From positions 124,001-188,000 of the forward strand of contig NZ_JNAH01000008.1 of NCBI RefSeq assembly GCF_000759885.1: 64,000 bases of DNA, written 5' to 3'. Below, piece after piece: positions 17,048 through 24,075 of this stretch; position 1 is the first letter of the stretch; the number at the start of each line of letters is the position of its first letter. The translations under genes and the position numbers were made by a program. This DNA is from Prochlorococcus marinus str. GP2 (GTDB lineage Bacteria > Cyanobacteriota > Cyanobacteriia > PCC-6307 > Cyanobiaceae). The notes beneath the pieces were generated by a model. It did no database searches. It was not told the DNA's origin and was given only the letters and a program-made list of their open reading frames with translations.

Positions 17048-17149
17048 ATGTCTCTAGATTTTATTCTTATTCCTTCTTGTATTTTAATTATCCTATTTCT
17101 TTTAAATAGAAGTAATAGAATCTATAAAAGAGAACAAAAGTCTAGGTAA
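17048..17149 (+). CDS. tiny membrane peptide, 33 aa
   Basis: MSLDFILIPSCILIILFLLN is a membrane helix, then a basic NRIYKREQKSR tail. Single-span, C-in by the positive-inside rule. No family is recognised. Confidence 0.5.
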   Translation: MSLDFILIPSCILIILFLLNRSNRIYKREQKSR

Positions 17150-17264
17150 TTAATATAAATCTCAAAAATAAAGATAACTAAAGAAAAAATTATTTTTCAA
17201 ATTAAAAATTTATTTAATATTTTCTATCTAAAATAGACGAACTTTTGAGAGTTTACAAAAAAAT

Positions 17265-17384
17265 CTAAGAAAGATTTTTACCTAAAATTAATTTTTCCCA
17301 GTATAGTTTTGAACTATTAATCTGCTCTCGTTTTTGTTGGCAGTGTAAACAATTACATTTATAAGATAAGGTTTTATTTTTCAT
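17265..17384 (-). CDS. small Cys-rich peptide, 39 aa
   Basis: MKNKTLSYKCNCLHCQQKRE followed by a helix. The C10-x-C12-x2-C15 cluster near the N terminus looks like a metal- or redox-active knuckle. No named family is recognised. It is divergent from the LptF/G gene. Confidence 0.5.
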   Translation of the reverse strand: MKNKTLSYKCNCLHCQQKREQINSSKLYWEKLILGKNLS

Positions 17385-17564
17385 TAATTAACTTTTTATA
17401 TTAAAAAAAACAAATTTTACACTTTTTTGCAAGTATTAATTAATTATTTTTCTATATTATTTCTGAAATTCAATAATCTATTTTATTCAGCAGCTATTTA
17501 TATTGGTTTCTAAATCATCGATAATTTATAATGCAAAAAAAGTACAAATTTAAATAAATTACTT

Positions 17565-18770
17565 TTGAAACTTTCAAATCAATTTCCAATTAAAAAAATC
17601 CTCAATAAAATAATTACTCCTTGGTATTCCATATCATTAATAGATAGATGGTTATTTGGACAAATAATACCTCCATTAGTTTTCGCGATTTCCGCTTTTA
17701 CTGTTATTTCATTATCTGTAGGGGTAATGTTCGATCTTATAAGAAAAATAGTTGAGTATGGCTTACCTTTGTTAGAAGCGGTAAAAGCTTTAATTTATAG
17801 CCTGCCTAGCTTTTTGGTTTTATCATTTCCAATGGCTGTTTTGCTATCGACACTATTATCTTATGGAAAACTATCAGCAAATTCTGAACTACTAGCTTTA
17901 AAGTCATTAGGAATTACTACACCTAGAATTATTGCTCCTGCTATTGCAGTTTCAATTTTCATGACAGGATTAACTTTTTATTTCAATGATAATTTAGTTC
18001 CCTCCAGTAATAAGCTTGCGGAATCAACTTTAAGATCTGGGATAGGAAGTTCTTTTAATAAAGGAAATAATAAATACAACATTATTTTCACTAGAAAAGG
18101 ATCAATAATAGATGCAAAAACTAATAAGCCATCAAAAGTAAATACATATACGACTCATATTTTCTATGCCTCTCGTTTTGAAAAAAATATTATGAGAGAA
18201 ATTACAGTTTTAGACTTTTCTAGAGCCGGTATAAAGCAAATTCTTAGTGCAAAAAGTGCCATCTTTGATAAAGATAATTCTTCTTGGATATTTAAAGATG
18301 GAAGCATTGTTACAACTGACTCTATCGGACAAACTACAAACATAAAATTCAAACAATATACATATCCTTTTGTTGAGGGCCCATTAGATCTAGCAAAAGT
18401 CCCAAAAGATGCGAGCGACATGTCTTTAAAAGAAGCTTTAGAGGCTGAAAGAATTTATAAAAAGATAGGAAATCTTAAAGAAATCAGAAAGATTCAAGTA
18501 CGAATTCAAGAGAAATTCACTCTTCCATGTGCATGCTTAGTATTTGGATTAATAGGCAGCAGTTTAGGGGCAAAATCTAATTTAAGATCCTCTAAAAGTC
18601 AGGGATTTGGATTAAGTGTGATTCTCATATTAATTTATTATGTCATGTCATTTGTATTTAGTTCATTTGGAGTAAAAGGTTTATTAAACCCAATTTTTGC
18701 TGCTTGGTTACCTGTCTTAATTTCTATAGGAGGTGGAATTTATTTCTTAAGGAAATCAAGTTCATTATGA
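17565..18770 (+). CDS. LptF/LptG family permease
   Basis: 401 aa YjgP/YjgQ-type membrane protein. Three N-terminal helices (about residues 28-120, including IDRWLFGQIIPPLVFA and LSFPMAVLLSTLLSYGKLSANSE) and three C-terminal helices (about 325-395) flank a periplasmic beta domain. This is the LptF/G architecture, which with LptB drives lipopolysaccharide transport to the outer membrane. Cyanobacteria commonly have one such gene. Start TTG at 17565. Confidence 0.9.
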   Translation: MKLSNQFPIKKILNKIITPWYSISLIDRWLFGQIIPPLVFAISAFTVISLSVGVMFDLIRKIVEYGLPLLEAVKALIYSLPSFLVLSFPMAVLLSTLLSYGKLSANSELLALKSLGITTPRIIAPAIAVSIFMTGLTFYFNDNLVPSSNKLAESTLRSGIGSSFNKGNNKYNIIFTRKGSIIDAKTNKPSKVNTYTTHIFYASRFEKNIMREITVLDFSRAGIKQILSAKSAIFDKDNSSWIFKDGSIVTTDSIGQTTNIKFKQYTYPFVEGPLDLAKVPKDASDMSLKEALEAERIYKKIGNLKEIRKIQVRIQEKFTLPCACLVFGLIGSSLGAKSNLRSSKSQGFGLSVILILIYYVMSFVFSSFGVKGLLNPIFAAWLPVLISIGGGIYFLRKSSSL

Positions 18771-18901
18771 TTTTTATTAAATATAAATAGACATAAATTA
18801 TAAAAAAAACTAAAAAAATCGTAAAAATTAGTAGTATATTACTTTAATTTTAATAATCAAAAATAATATTTCAGATTATTTTTACTAAGTCAGAAACTCC
18901 C

Positions 18902-19045
18902 TTAATTGAACAAACCTTTTTTCTTTATTTTAACTTTTGGTGAAGACTGAATCTTTGGAGTTTCGTCAACTCGACCTTTAATAATCATTAGTGGAACTAT
19001 TGCCCAGAGTGCCAAAAATAATATCCAAAATAGGTAAACATTCAT
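18902..19045 (-). CDS. small membrane protein, 47 aa
   Basis: MNVYLFWILFLALWAIVPLM is a Trp-containing membrane helix, followed by IIKGRVDETPKIQSSPKVKI and a Lys-rich end. Single-span with a basic cytoplasmic tail. No family is recognised. It is convergent with the LptF/G gene, 131 bases apart. Confidence 0.55.
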   Translation of the reverse strand: MNVYLFWILFLALWAIVPLMIIKGRVDETPKIQSSPKVKIKKKGLFN

Positions 19046-19248
19046 AATTCTAAACTCCAATGGAACTATATTAAAATCAATTAGATATTATTCGTGAGTT
19101 TCTTTTTAAAGTTCTAGTATAGATGTATAATCAAACTTTTTCTTTTAATTAAAGCAGAAAAACGTTTGAGAAATTTCGCATAAAAATAGGTTTAGCTTAA
19201 AATTATAAAATAAAATTAGAAATTCTTATAAGTTAATTAAAAATAATC

Positions 19249-19297
19249 GCACTCAATAAAATCACTGCTTTGCTTTAGGATGTATAGAGTGCATTTT
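19249..19297 (+). terminator. hairpin with T run in spacer
   Basis: GCACTC (19249-19254) pairs with GAGTGC (19287-19292) and is followed by ATTTTT. The loop is long (32 nt), so a weak terminator or a structured spacer element is equally possible. The surrounding spacer 19046-19349 holds nothing else that I recognise. Confidence 0.3.
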
Positions 19298-19349
19298 TAT
19301 AATGACATGATAAAAAACTTTTCGTGAATTTTTTAAATCACACTTATTT

Positions 19350-19463
19350 ATGTCTAGGGTTTATTTGGTGATTTCTACTTTTTTTATGTCGAAGAAAAAA
19401 TCACATATAACAAATACTTTTATCTTATTAGAAAAAAGATTTTATTCTAAAATAAATCATTAA
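19350..19463 (+). CDS. possible small protein, 37 aa
   Basis: MSRVYLVISTFFMSKKKSHI followed by a mixed basic stretch FILLEKRFYSKINH. An internal ATG at residue 13 is another possible start. The 3' end overlaps the convergent secreted-protein gene by 17 bases. Weak support: no family, and no clear ribosome binding site. Confidence 0.3.
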   Translation: MSRVYLVISTFFMSKKKSHITNTFILLEKRFYSKINH

Positions 19464-19923
19464 TTTCTTTTTTTATAGATTTATATTCTAAATTAATGTC
19501 TTTAAAAAATGCATCTACTTCTTTTTTGGTATTCCTATACTGATTAATTTTTTGTTTACTTTTATCATAAATAATAGATTGAAATTTTCCTGGACTTACC
19601 TCCTCAACCCAATATCCTATAAAACAATAAAATTTATTAGGAACAATACTTAAGATATAAGATTTCTTGGAAATTTTATACTGTACAATTATCTTATTAA
19701 CTAAGGCTCCTTTAGTTTTATTAGTACCAAGAGTAATAATATCTTTTAAATAGGGCTTAAAATCATTAGATAAGTTTTTACTTTTTTCTACTGAATTTCT
19801 GGAAATTATTTTTTCTAGTGAATAACAATAATCGAAAAAATCAACATTTTCTTTTTCTGAAGGATACGTAGTTATAAAGGAACTAAAAAGTAAAAAAGAA
19901 GTTAAGATAATTTTCTTAAACAT
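19447..19923 (-). CDS. predicted exported protein, 158 aa
   Basis: An N-terminal signal peptide (MFKKIILTSFLLFSSFITTYPSE, cleavage probably near residue 20) is followed by a Lys-rich mature part of about 138 residues with two cysteines. A beta-rich section (TKGALVNKIIVQYKISKKSY; VPNKFYCFIGYWVEEV) precedes a charged helical end. No domain is recognised. Likely periplasmic or outer-membrane associated. Confidence 0.65.
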   Translation of the reverse strand: MFKKIILTSFLLFSSFITTYPSEKENVDFFDYCYSLEKIISRNSVEKSKNLSNDFKPYLKDIITLGTNKTKGALVNKIIVQYKISKKSYILSIVPNKFYCFIGYWVEEVSPGKFQSIIYDKSKQKINQYRNTKKEVDAFFKDINLEYKSIKKEINDLF

Positions 19924-20122
19924 TTTTTTTTAAGTTAGATTTTATTATTACATACATATAAAAAGAGATCTCATAAATAATTTTTTTTCATCTTTAAAAG
20001 ATTCAAATTAATAAAAAAGATTTTTATTTATTGCGCTTCAACTTCTTTGAGAAGATTTTAAAAATATTTCCAACTATTTAAGTATTTATCAAATAAAAAA
20101 ATTTTTTTTTTATAATTAAATT

Positions 20123-20503
20123 ATGAAAAGTTCTTTTTTAAAAAATAAAAGTATCAAATCCTTTTTAGATTTTTTTTCTAGGGTATCAATTTCGGCAATA
20201 TTTATCTCAGCTATACCAGGCAAAATAAATGGTTTTGAAAGAACAGTTGAATATATTTCTTCAAAAGGTATTCCTGATCCAATTTCATCTATTCTTCTAG
20301 TAGGGGCTATTATATGTCTCATCTTAGGTTCTGGATTTTTTATATTTGGAAAAAATCAAAAAATTGGTTCGGTTTTTTTATTACTTTTTCTTGTTCCAAC
20401 GACAATAATCTTCCATGTATTCCCTTTTCATCAAAGAGCAGTACTTTTGAATCTAGGATTGATAGGTGGATTACTTATTTCGGCATTGAGGGAGCCAACA
20501 TAA
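20123..20503 (+). CDS. DoxX family membrane protein
   Basis: 126 aa with four hydrophobic helices. FFSRVSISAIFISAIPGKIN at the N terminus, a helix near 55-75 with LLVGAIICLILGSGFFIFGK, VPTTIIFHVFPFH and a final LNLGLIGGLLISA match the DoxX/SURF4-like fold. Such proteins associate with quinone- or thiol-linked redox systems, but no specific role can be inferred here. Convergent with the 64 aa gene. Confidence 0.8.
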   Translation: MKSSFLKNKSIKSFLDFFSRVSISAIFISAIPGKINGFERTVEYISSKGIPDPISSILLVGAIICLILGSGFFIFGKNQKIGSVFLLLFLVPTTIIFHVFPFHQRAVLLNLGLIGGLLISALREPT

Positions 20504-20530
20504 GCAGTTTAATCAAGTAAAACCAAAATT

Positions 20531-20725
20531 TTATTTTTTCTCTCTTAATTCTGTGAAGCAACTTGCAATATGAATTAATTCATAGACCTCTTTACTATCA
20601 TATTTTTTATATGGAATTCCACTACCTACCTCTATCCCTTTCTCTTTCATTTTCTTTAAAATCAATTCTTGTCTTTTACTACTTGACATTAATTTGAATC
20701 GTTTTGTTCGTTCTTCTTTATTCAC
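20531..20725 (-). CDS. small hypothetical protein, 64 aa
   Basis: Basic, soluble: MNKEERTKRFKLMSSSKRQE, a Lys-rich helix, then IEVGSGIPYKKYDSKEVYEL and HIASCFTELREKK. The start is GTG at 20725. The first half looks able to bind nucleic acid (inference). No family is recognised. Confidence 0.55.
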   Translation of the reverse strand: MNKEERTKRFKLMSSSKRQELILKKMKEKGIEVGSGIPYKKYDSKEVYELIHIASCFTELREKK

Positions 20726-20766
20726 TAGATATTTATTTAATTAGGTTATTTCGTAGGTAATGTCAT

Positions 20767-20886
20767 CTAGCGATTCATTATATAAGTAAGAAATCCCGTA
20801 AATGTAAGTAATTTTAGTCCAATAAAGAAAGGCAAATATTTTTTGACCTTTTTGCTAACAGGTAATAATTTATTAAATGAATTCAT
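20767..20886 (-). CDS. tiny membrane peptide, 39 aa
   Basis: MNSFNKLLPVSKKVKKYLPF (basic lead) followed by a hydrophobic FIGLKLLTFTGFLTYIM helix. Layout N-in with a single span. It ends 42 bases before the 64 aa gene on the same strand. Confidence 0.45.
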   Translation of the reverse strand: MNSFNKLLPVSKKVKKYLPFFIGLKLLTFTGFLTYIMNR

Positions 20887-20970
20887 TATGTTTTAAATCT
20901 AGAAATTATTTATTTATACTAACGAATTTTTTTTTAAATTATCTCAACCACTAATTGTAGATATTAAATC

Positions 20971-21012
20971 GTCAATCTAAAATTGAAAGAATAACTAATA
21001 TCTTCTTTTTAG
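20971..21012 (+). repeat. short dispersed repeat, family R3, copy 1
   Basis: GTCAATCTAAAATTGAAAG, then ATAACTAATATCTTCTTTTT. It matches copies at 22571, 28698 and 29317 in the leading GTCRATCTAA and in the T-run that follows about 25 bases later. Here the T-run is followed by AG rather than ATG. Confidence 0.45.
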
Positions 21013-21049
21013 AAAGGAATTGCTTCTTTTCTGAAAGGTAAATTCATTT

Positions 21050-21177
21050 TCAGGTAAAAATAAAAACTTTAGAAAGACTAACACCTATATCTAAAGCTAA
21101 TAAAGCAATAAGTAACTTACTCATTTTTTAGAACTCTCAACTATTTTTTTATAAAGCTCTTCTGAAATAGGTTGCAT
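21050..21177 (-). CDS. two possible overlapping mini-ORFs (18 and 24 aa)
   Basis: 21121-21177 encodes MQPISEELYKKIVESSKK. Its TGA overlaps the ATG of 21050-21124, which encodes the membrane-helix-like MSKLLIALLALDIGVSLSKV plus four residues. The stop/start overlap is the same arrangement as at 22667-22920, which is the only reason to list such short frames; they may be chance. Confidence 0.25.
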
Positions 21178-21449
21178 AACTTATAGAAATCTGATTATAA
21201 ATTAGTTATTTCTAAATTATTTTCTCGTTACGAAATATACGAATATATTAATTTTTAAATAGGCAAAAAATATCTTCATAATAAGTTTTTCTTATAAAGT
21301 ATCAAAAAATACTGAGTTAAAAACTTCAGTAAATATCAAAAATTTTAAAAAAAAGTAGAAATCTTATTTCAAGTAACTAGATCCTCTATAAGTAAGCTTT
21401 ATCAACTTTTCTTCTTGTTTTCTACAATATACGAATGACTTGCCATTGA

Positions 21450-21560
21450 AATACATGTTTACCATGATGCAGCTCCCGAACTTGCTCAAGTCCCCGTCCT
21501 ATGGCTTGAGTCGTACTGCGGTCTATCAGATGGTAGATCGGACGATTTTGTAGTATTTAC
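21450..21560 (+). ncRNA. structured GC-richer spacer element, possible small RNA
   Basis: Within a spacer without a convincing gene (21178-21601), base composition rises sharply and two hairpins follow each other: CTCAAG...CTTGAG (about 21485-21510) and CGGTCTATC-AGAT-GGTAGATCG (about 21518-21540), the latter with two wobble pairs and then GACGATTTTGTAG. Transcription direction is not certain. The isolation from genes and the two stems suggest an RNA gene rather than a terminator. Confidence 0.4.
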
Positions 21561-21601
21561 TACACTTTATTTATAAAGTATTTATACTTAGATGTCAACT
21601 A

Positions 21602-21748
21602 TTAATAGGCAATAAACTTCAATTTAAAATTAGATTCTGTTCGAATGAACTCTTTAAGAAGAATAAAGAACATATAACTACGAGAAACTCCAATAAAAAC
21701 CGAAATAAATACTAGAACCATACAAATAGGGCAATGTAGAATCCCCAT
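21602..21748 (-). CDS. small membrane protein with CPIC motif, 48 aa
   Basis: MGILHCPICMVLVFISVFIG begins with a CxxC pair at residues 6 and 9 directly before a membrane helix, followed by a soluble basic tail (LLKEFIRTESNFKLKFIAY). The CxxC could hold a metal or disulfide at the membrane surface. It starts two bases after the stop of the 37 aa ORF upstream, so the two are probably one unit. Confidence 0.5.
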   Translation of the reverse strand: MGILHCPICMVLVFISVFIGVSRSYMFFILLKEFIRTESNFKLKFIAY

Positions 21749-21750
21749 TA

Positions 21751-21864
21751 TTAATTTTCCAATATAAATTTTAATTCAGCTTCAGCATCTAGAATTTCAA
21801 TTCTTCTCTTAAATAATTTAAAAATTTTAATTATTTTTATCAAAATTAAACCTCTTGTAAGCAT
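21751..21864 (-). CDS. small amphipathic protein, 37 aa
   Basis: MLTRGLILIKIIKIFKLFKR then RIEILDAEAELKFILEN: a basic amphipathic helix followed by an acidic one, probably a membrane-surface peptide. The stop is two bases before the ATG of the CPIC protein, which supports both being real. Confidence 0.5.
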   Translation of the reverse strand: MLTRGLILIKIIKIFKLFKRRIEILDAEAELKFILEN

Positions 21865-22309
21865 TTATAATATTATTCCAAGAATAAATATATCAATAAG
21901 CAGAAATACTGAATCTATTTATATGCGTTGAGTCTCGTCAAATCTTTACACAATAAATAACATCTACTTATGCTTAGATACTCTTAATCTAATTAACCAA
22001 TAAAGGCTTATTCAGAATCAAATATGGTAATTGGTAATCAAGATCCCTTGCAGTGCCATTTTTCTTTTGCTAAACAAATAGAGCGGGCTAAAGTCCAATA
22101 CTCCCCGAGGATTTAGTCCGCTGCCTAAAGCTTGAGAGTGCTAATAAATTTTTCTTAAACCTATATAATTCAATGTTTTATATGAGATAAATATCTTGAA
22201 TGCTTGATAAAAATATGTTCTATATTGCCATTTCAAAAATTATGAGATTATTTAAATTAGTTACTAAATCCTCTTGGAAAAAGCTTTAGTTAACTTTTTT
22301 TATTGGTTG
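21865..22309 (+). other. gene-free spacer with strong hairpin at 22082-22122
   Basis: AGCGGGCTAAA (22082-22092) pairs with TTTAGTCCGCT (22112-22122), eleven consecutive pairs including one G-U when read on the plus strand, closing a 19-nt loop containing CTCCCCGAGG. GC content is far above the surrounding DNA. No ORF flanks it closely, so a small RNA or a processed leader is more likely than a terminator. The rest of the spacer is AT-rich and featureless. Confidence 0.45.
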
Positions 22310-22393
22310 ATGATAAGAACAGCTGAATCTCATTTTGGCGAATCATTGGCATCTGCAGAAGTTCAAACTCATTCAATCAAAAGTTTTTCTTGA
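22310..22393 (+). CDS. possible mini-protein, 27 aa
   Basis: MIRTAESHFGESLASAEVQT plus HSIKSFS. Amphipathic composition rather than random AT codons, but no homologue, ribosome binding site or partner is visible. Listed with low confidence. Confidence 0.25.
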   Translation: MIRTAESHFGESLASAEVQTHSIKSFS

Positions 22394-22570
22394 ATTAAGA
22401 CAGTTTCTTTGAAGGTTTCAATATTTAAATTCATAGCTTAATGAAAATTGCAAAACTTATTTGAGTTAAATTGATTACTTATTTCTATTGCAAATAAAAT
22501 AAAGTTTTTTAATTTTGCACTTAATTAACATCCTTTATTTTAAAGAAACCAAATTAGACATTGAATAAAA

Positions 22571-22610
22571 GTCAATCTAAACTTAAAGGGATAAACCTCT
22601 CTTTTTTATG
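22571..22610 (+). repeat. short dispersed repeat, family R3, copy 2
   Basis: GTCAATCTAAACTTAAAGGG, then ATAAACCTCTCTTTTTTATG. It ends in the ATG of the leader ORF at 22608, exactly as copy 4 (29317) ends in the ATG of the gene at 29353. It is probably a promoter/leader module for the mini-ORF operon. Confidence 0.55.
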
Positions 22611-22667
22611 GTTAATAGATTTATTGCTGAAAAAATAATGACTCTTCTCATTTCTCTTCTCAGCTAA
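22608..22667 (+). CDS. leader-type mini-ORF, 19 aa
   Basis: MVNRFIAEKIMTLLISLLS, with a hydrophobic C-terminal half. The stop TAA shares one base with the ATG of the next gene. It is either a genuine micropeptide or an upstream ORF that couples translation of the operon to its leader. Confidence 0.4.
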   Translation: MVNRFIAEKIMTLLISLLS

Positions 22668-22783
22668 TGAATATCTCACCACACCTATTAATTGATGCTG
22701 CGATATTAAGTGCTGCCCTCACAATAACTTTGGTCTTAAGAGCAAAAGGAAATGCTGTTAGAAAAGATAAAGGAAATCAATGA
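22667..22783 (+). CDS. tiny membrane peptide, 38 aa
   Basis: MNISPHLLIDAAILSAALTI then TLVLRAKGNAVRKDKGNQ: a single helix with a strongly basic tail. It is the second member of a string of overlapping mini-genes; its stop overlaps the next ATG by four bases (ATGA). Confidence 0.6.
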   Translation: MNISPHLLIDAAILSAALTITLVLRAKGNAVRKDKGNQ

Positions 22784-22920
22784 TTACAAAAAAAGAAGAA
22801 AAAGAATTTAAAAAACCAAAAATATATAAAATTTCTAACTTTCTTATTTACGGAAGTTCTATTGCTATTGGAGTTTTTTTAGTTTATCTATATTCTGCTT
22901 ATGTTTTTATAAATAAATGA
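22780..22920 (+). CDS. small membrane protein, 46 aa
   Basis: A basic, polar N terminus (MITKKEEKEFKKPKIYKISN) and a hydrophobic helix FLIYGSSIAIGVFLVYLYSA ending in a short YVFINK tail. N-in topology is expected. ATGA overlaps at both ends link it to its neighbours. Confidence 0.6.
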   Translation: MITKKEEKEFKKPKIYKISNFLIYGSSIAIGVFLVYLYSAYVFINK

Positions 22921-23012
22921 CACATATTTACGGCACAGCAATTACTTATGGTGTTCTGAGTCTGTTATTGCTTGGTGGGTTTGCATACTTTACTTTTAAA
23001 ATAAAACGCTAA
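22917..23012 (+). CDS. tiny membrane peptide, 31 aa
   Basis: MTHIYGTAITYGVLSLLLLG then GFAYFTFKIKR: a glycine-containing helix and a short basic end. It overlaps the previous stop by four bases; the next gene starts five bases after its own stop. Confidence 0.6.
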   Translation: MTHIYGTAITYGVLSLLLLGGFAYFTFKIKR

Positions 23013-23017
23013 TTTTT

Positions 23018-23143
23018 ATGTCCTCTTCAATAAAAGAATTCTTGGATAAATTTTTTGATTTATTTAGAGAATATCAACAAGTAATTCCACCTCAAAAGAT
23101 GGCTGAGGTTTTAAGAGAATATGCAGAAAGATTAGATGGATAA
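23018..23143 (+). CDS. small soluble protein, 41 aa
   Basis: MSSSIKEFLDKFFDLFREYQ followed by QVIPPQKMAEVLREYAERLD and G. It is a helical hairpin with a proline turn and no membrane segment. It is the last member of the mini-gene operon and the only clearly soluble one, so it may be a cytoplasmic partner of the membrane peptides (inference). Confidence 0.6.
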   Translation: MSSSIKEFLDKFFDLFREYQQVIPPQKMAEVLREYAERLDG

Positions 23144-23170
23144 AAAATACTGACTGATATTAAAAGTGAT

Positions 23171-23196
23171 ATAAAAGTTCTCCCTCCTACTTTTAT
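23171..23196 (+). terminator. hairpin with pyrimidine loop after mini-gene operon
   Basis: ATAAAAGT (23171-23178) and ACTTTTAT (23189-23196) pair perfectly over eight positions around the loop TCTCCCTCCT. There is no long T-run, so it may be a 3'-end stabiliser rather than a strict terminator. The loop contains the anti-Shine-Dalgarno-like CCTCC. Confidence 0.4.
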
Positions 23197-23304
23197 TAAA
23201 TAAAACTTTTGAAATATTTCACTATTTTCATAATCAGTATTTTTGCTCTATGAAATTTCAGTCATTACATCTAAGTTAGTTCCACTGATTGGAAGCTTAA
23301 CTTC

Positions 23305-23412
23305 ATGAGTACATATAAAACGAAATACTTTAAAAAAACAAAAAAAATCAACAACACCTTATGGTTAGACAGATTAATTAATCAACTTGAAAAACAAGAA
23401 AAGGAATTTTGA
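23305..23412 (+). CDS. small soluble protein with WLDxLIN motif, 35 aa
   Basis: MSTYKTKYFKKTKKINNTLW then LDRLINQLEKQEKEF. The WLD-R-LINQLEK helix resembles WLDKLINNIEE of the 45 aa protein at 30632. It is basic at the front and ends two bases before the ATG of the twin-CX3C gene, so they are probably cotranscribed. Confidence 0.5.
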   Translation: MSTYKTKYFKKTKKINNTLWLDRLINQLEKQEKEF

Positions 23413-23414
23413 AT

Positions 23415-23603
23415 ATGAATAATTTTAGAAATAAACAATTCAAAAATCTATTAAATCCCAAGTATGCCTTCTATGATTGCCTTCGAAGCTGCGAACTAAA
23501 GCGTTCCTCTGAAGAATTATTAGATGAATGTGTAGAGAATTGTGATTGGGGGTCTCCATCAAAAGATTCAAATAACAAAGGGGCTTACAAAGCCCCAAAA
23601 TAA
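23415..23603 (+). CDS. small twin-CX3C protein, 62 aa
   Basis: From the ATG at 23415, helices around residues 17-45 carry two CX3C pairs (C22/C26 in DCLRSC, C39/C43 in ECVENC). This is the same logic as the 52 aa protein at 12072, although the spacing differs (12 residues between pairs instead of 8). The frame also opens at TTG 23409 overlapping the previous stop. Its last codons form the hairpin of the following terminator. Confidence 0.7.
   Translation: MNNFRNKQFKNLLNPKYAFYDCLRSCELKRSSEELLDECVENCDWGSPSKDSNNKGAYKAPK
23580..23596 (+). terminator. hairpin at gene end
   Basis: GGGGCTT (23580-23586) pairs with AAGCCCC (23590-23596) across a three-base loop, inside the last codons of the twin-CX3C gene, followed by an A-rich stretch. 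On the minus strand the T-rich tract after the stem would fit a terminator for transcription coming from the HLI gene at 23625-23753. Confidence 0.6.
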
Positions 23604-23624
23604 AAATTCATAACGAGATTTTTA

Positions 23625-23753
23625 TTAGAAAATACCTGGCACAATTTGACCAGTAAAATAGTATGCCCCCATTAGAGCAAACATCCCAAGCATTGCTGCT
23701 TTACCGTTAAGCTTTTCAGCTTTTTCAGTCATTAATTTTTTAGCGAATTCCAT
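23625..23753 (-). CDS. high-light-inducible protein, 42 aa
   Basis: MEFAKKLMTEKAEKLNGKAA, MLGMFALMGAYYFTG and QIVPGIF: an HLI helix in which the conserved Arg of the E-x2-N-x-R ligand pair is Lys (E13 ... K18). The thylakoid location is inferred from the family. Its stop faces the convergent terminator hairpin at 23580. Confidence 0.9.
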   Translation of the reverse strand: MEFAKKLMTEKAEKLNGKAAMLGMFALMGAYYFTGQIVPGIF

Positions 23754-24075
23754 AATAAGTAAATTGGATTTGATATCTATAATTTATGCACTTGAATATT
23801 GAAATGATGTAGTTTTTTCTACCAAATTGATATCCTTAAAAATTAATAGTTAATGGATTTTTACGAATATTGAAGATATTAGATTTCAATTTGAATCTGA
23901 TTAATATAAATCTATTAATGATTTAAATACTTGAATTAGTAATGAAAAAATGGAACTTCTTCTACTTGTTCTTTTCTATAGTCTCAAATACCAATCATCA
24001 GCATAAATTATTAAGAAAAAAAGTAGCACATTCGTAAAAGAAGCTGGGCTGCTTTTTCTAAAAATTAATTCAGTC

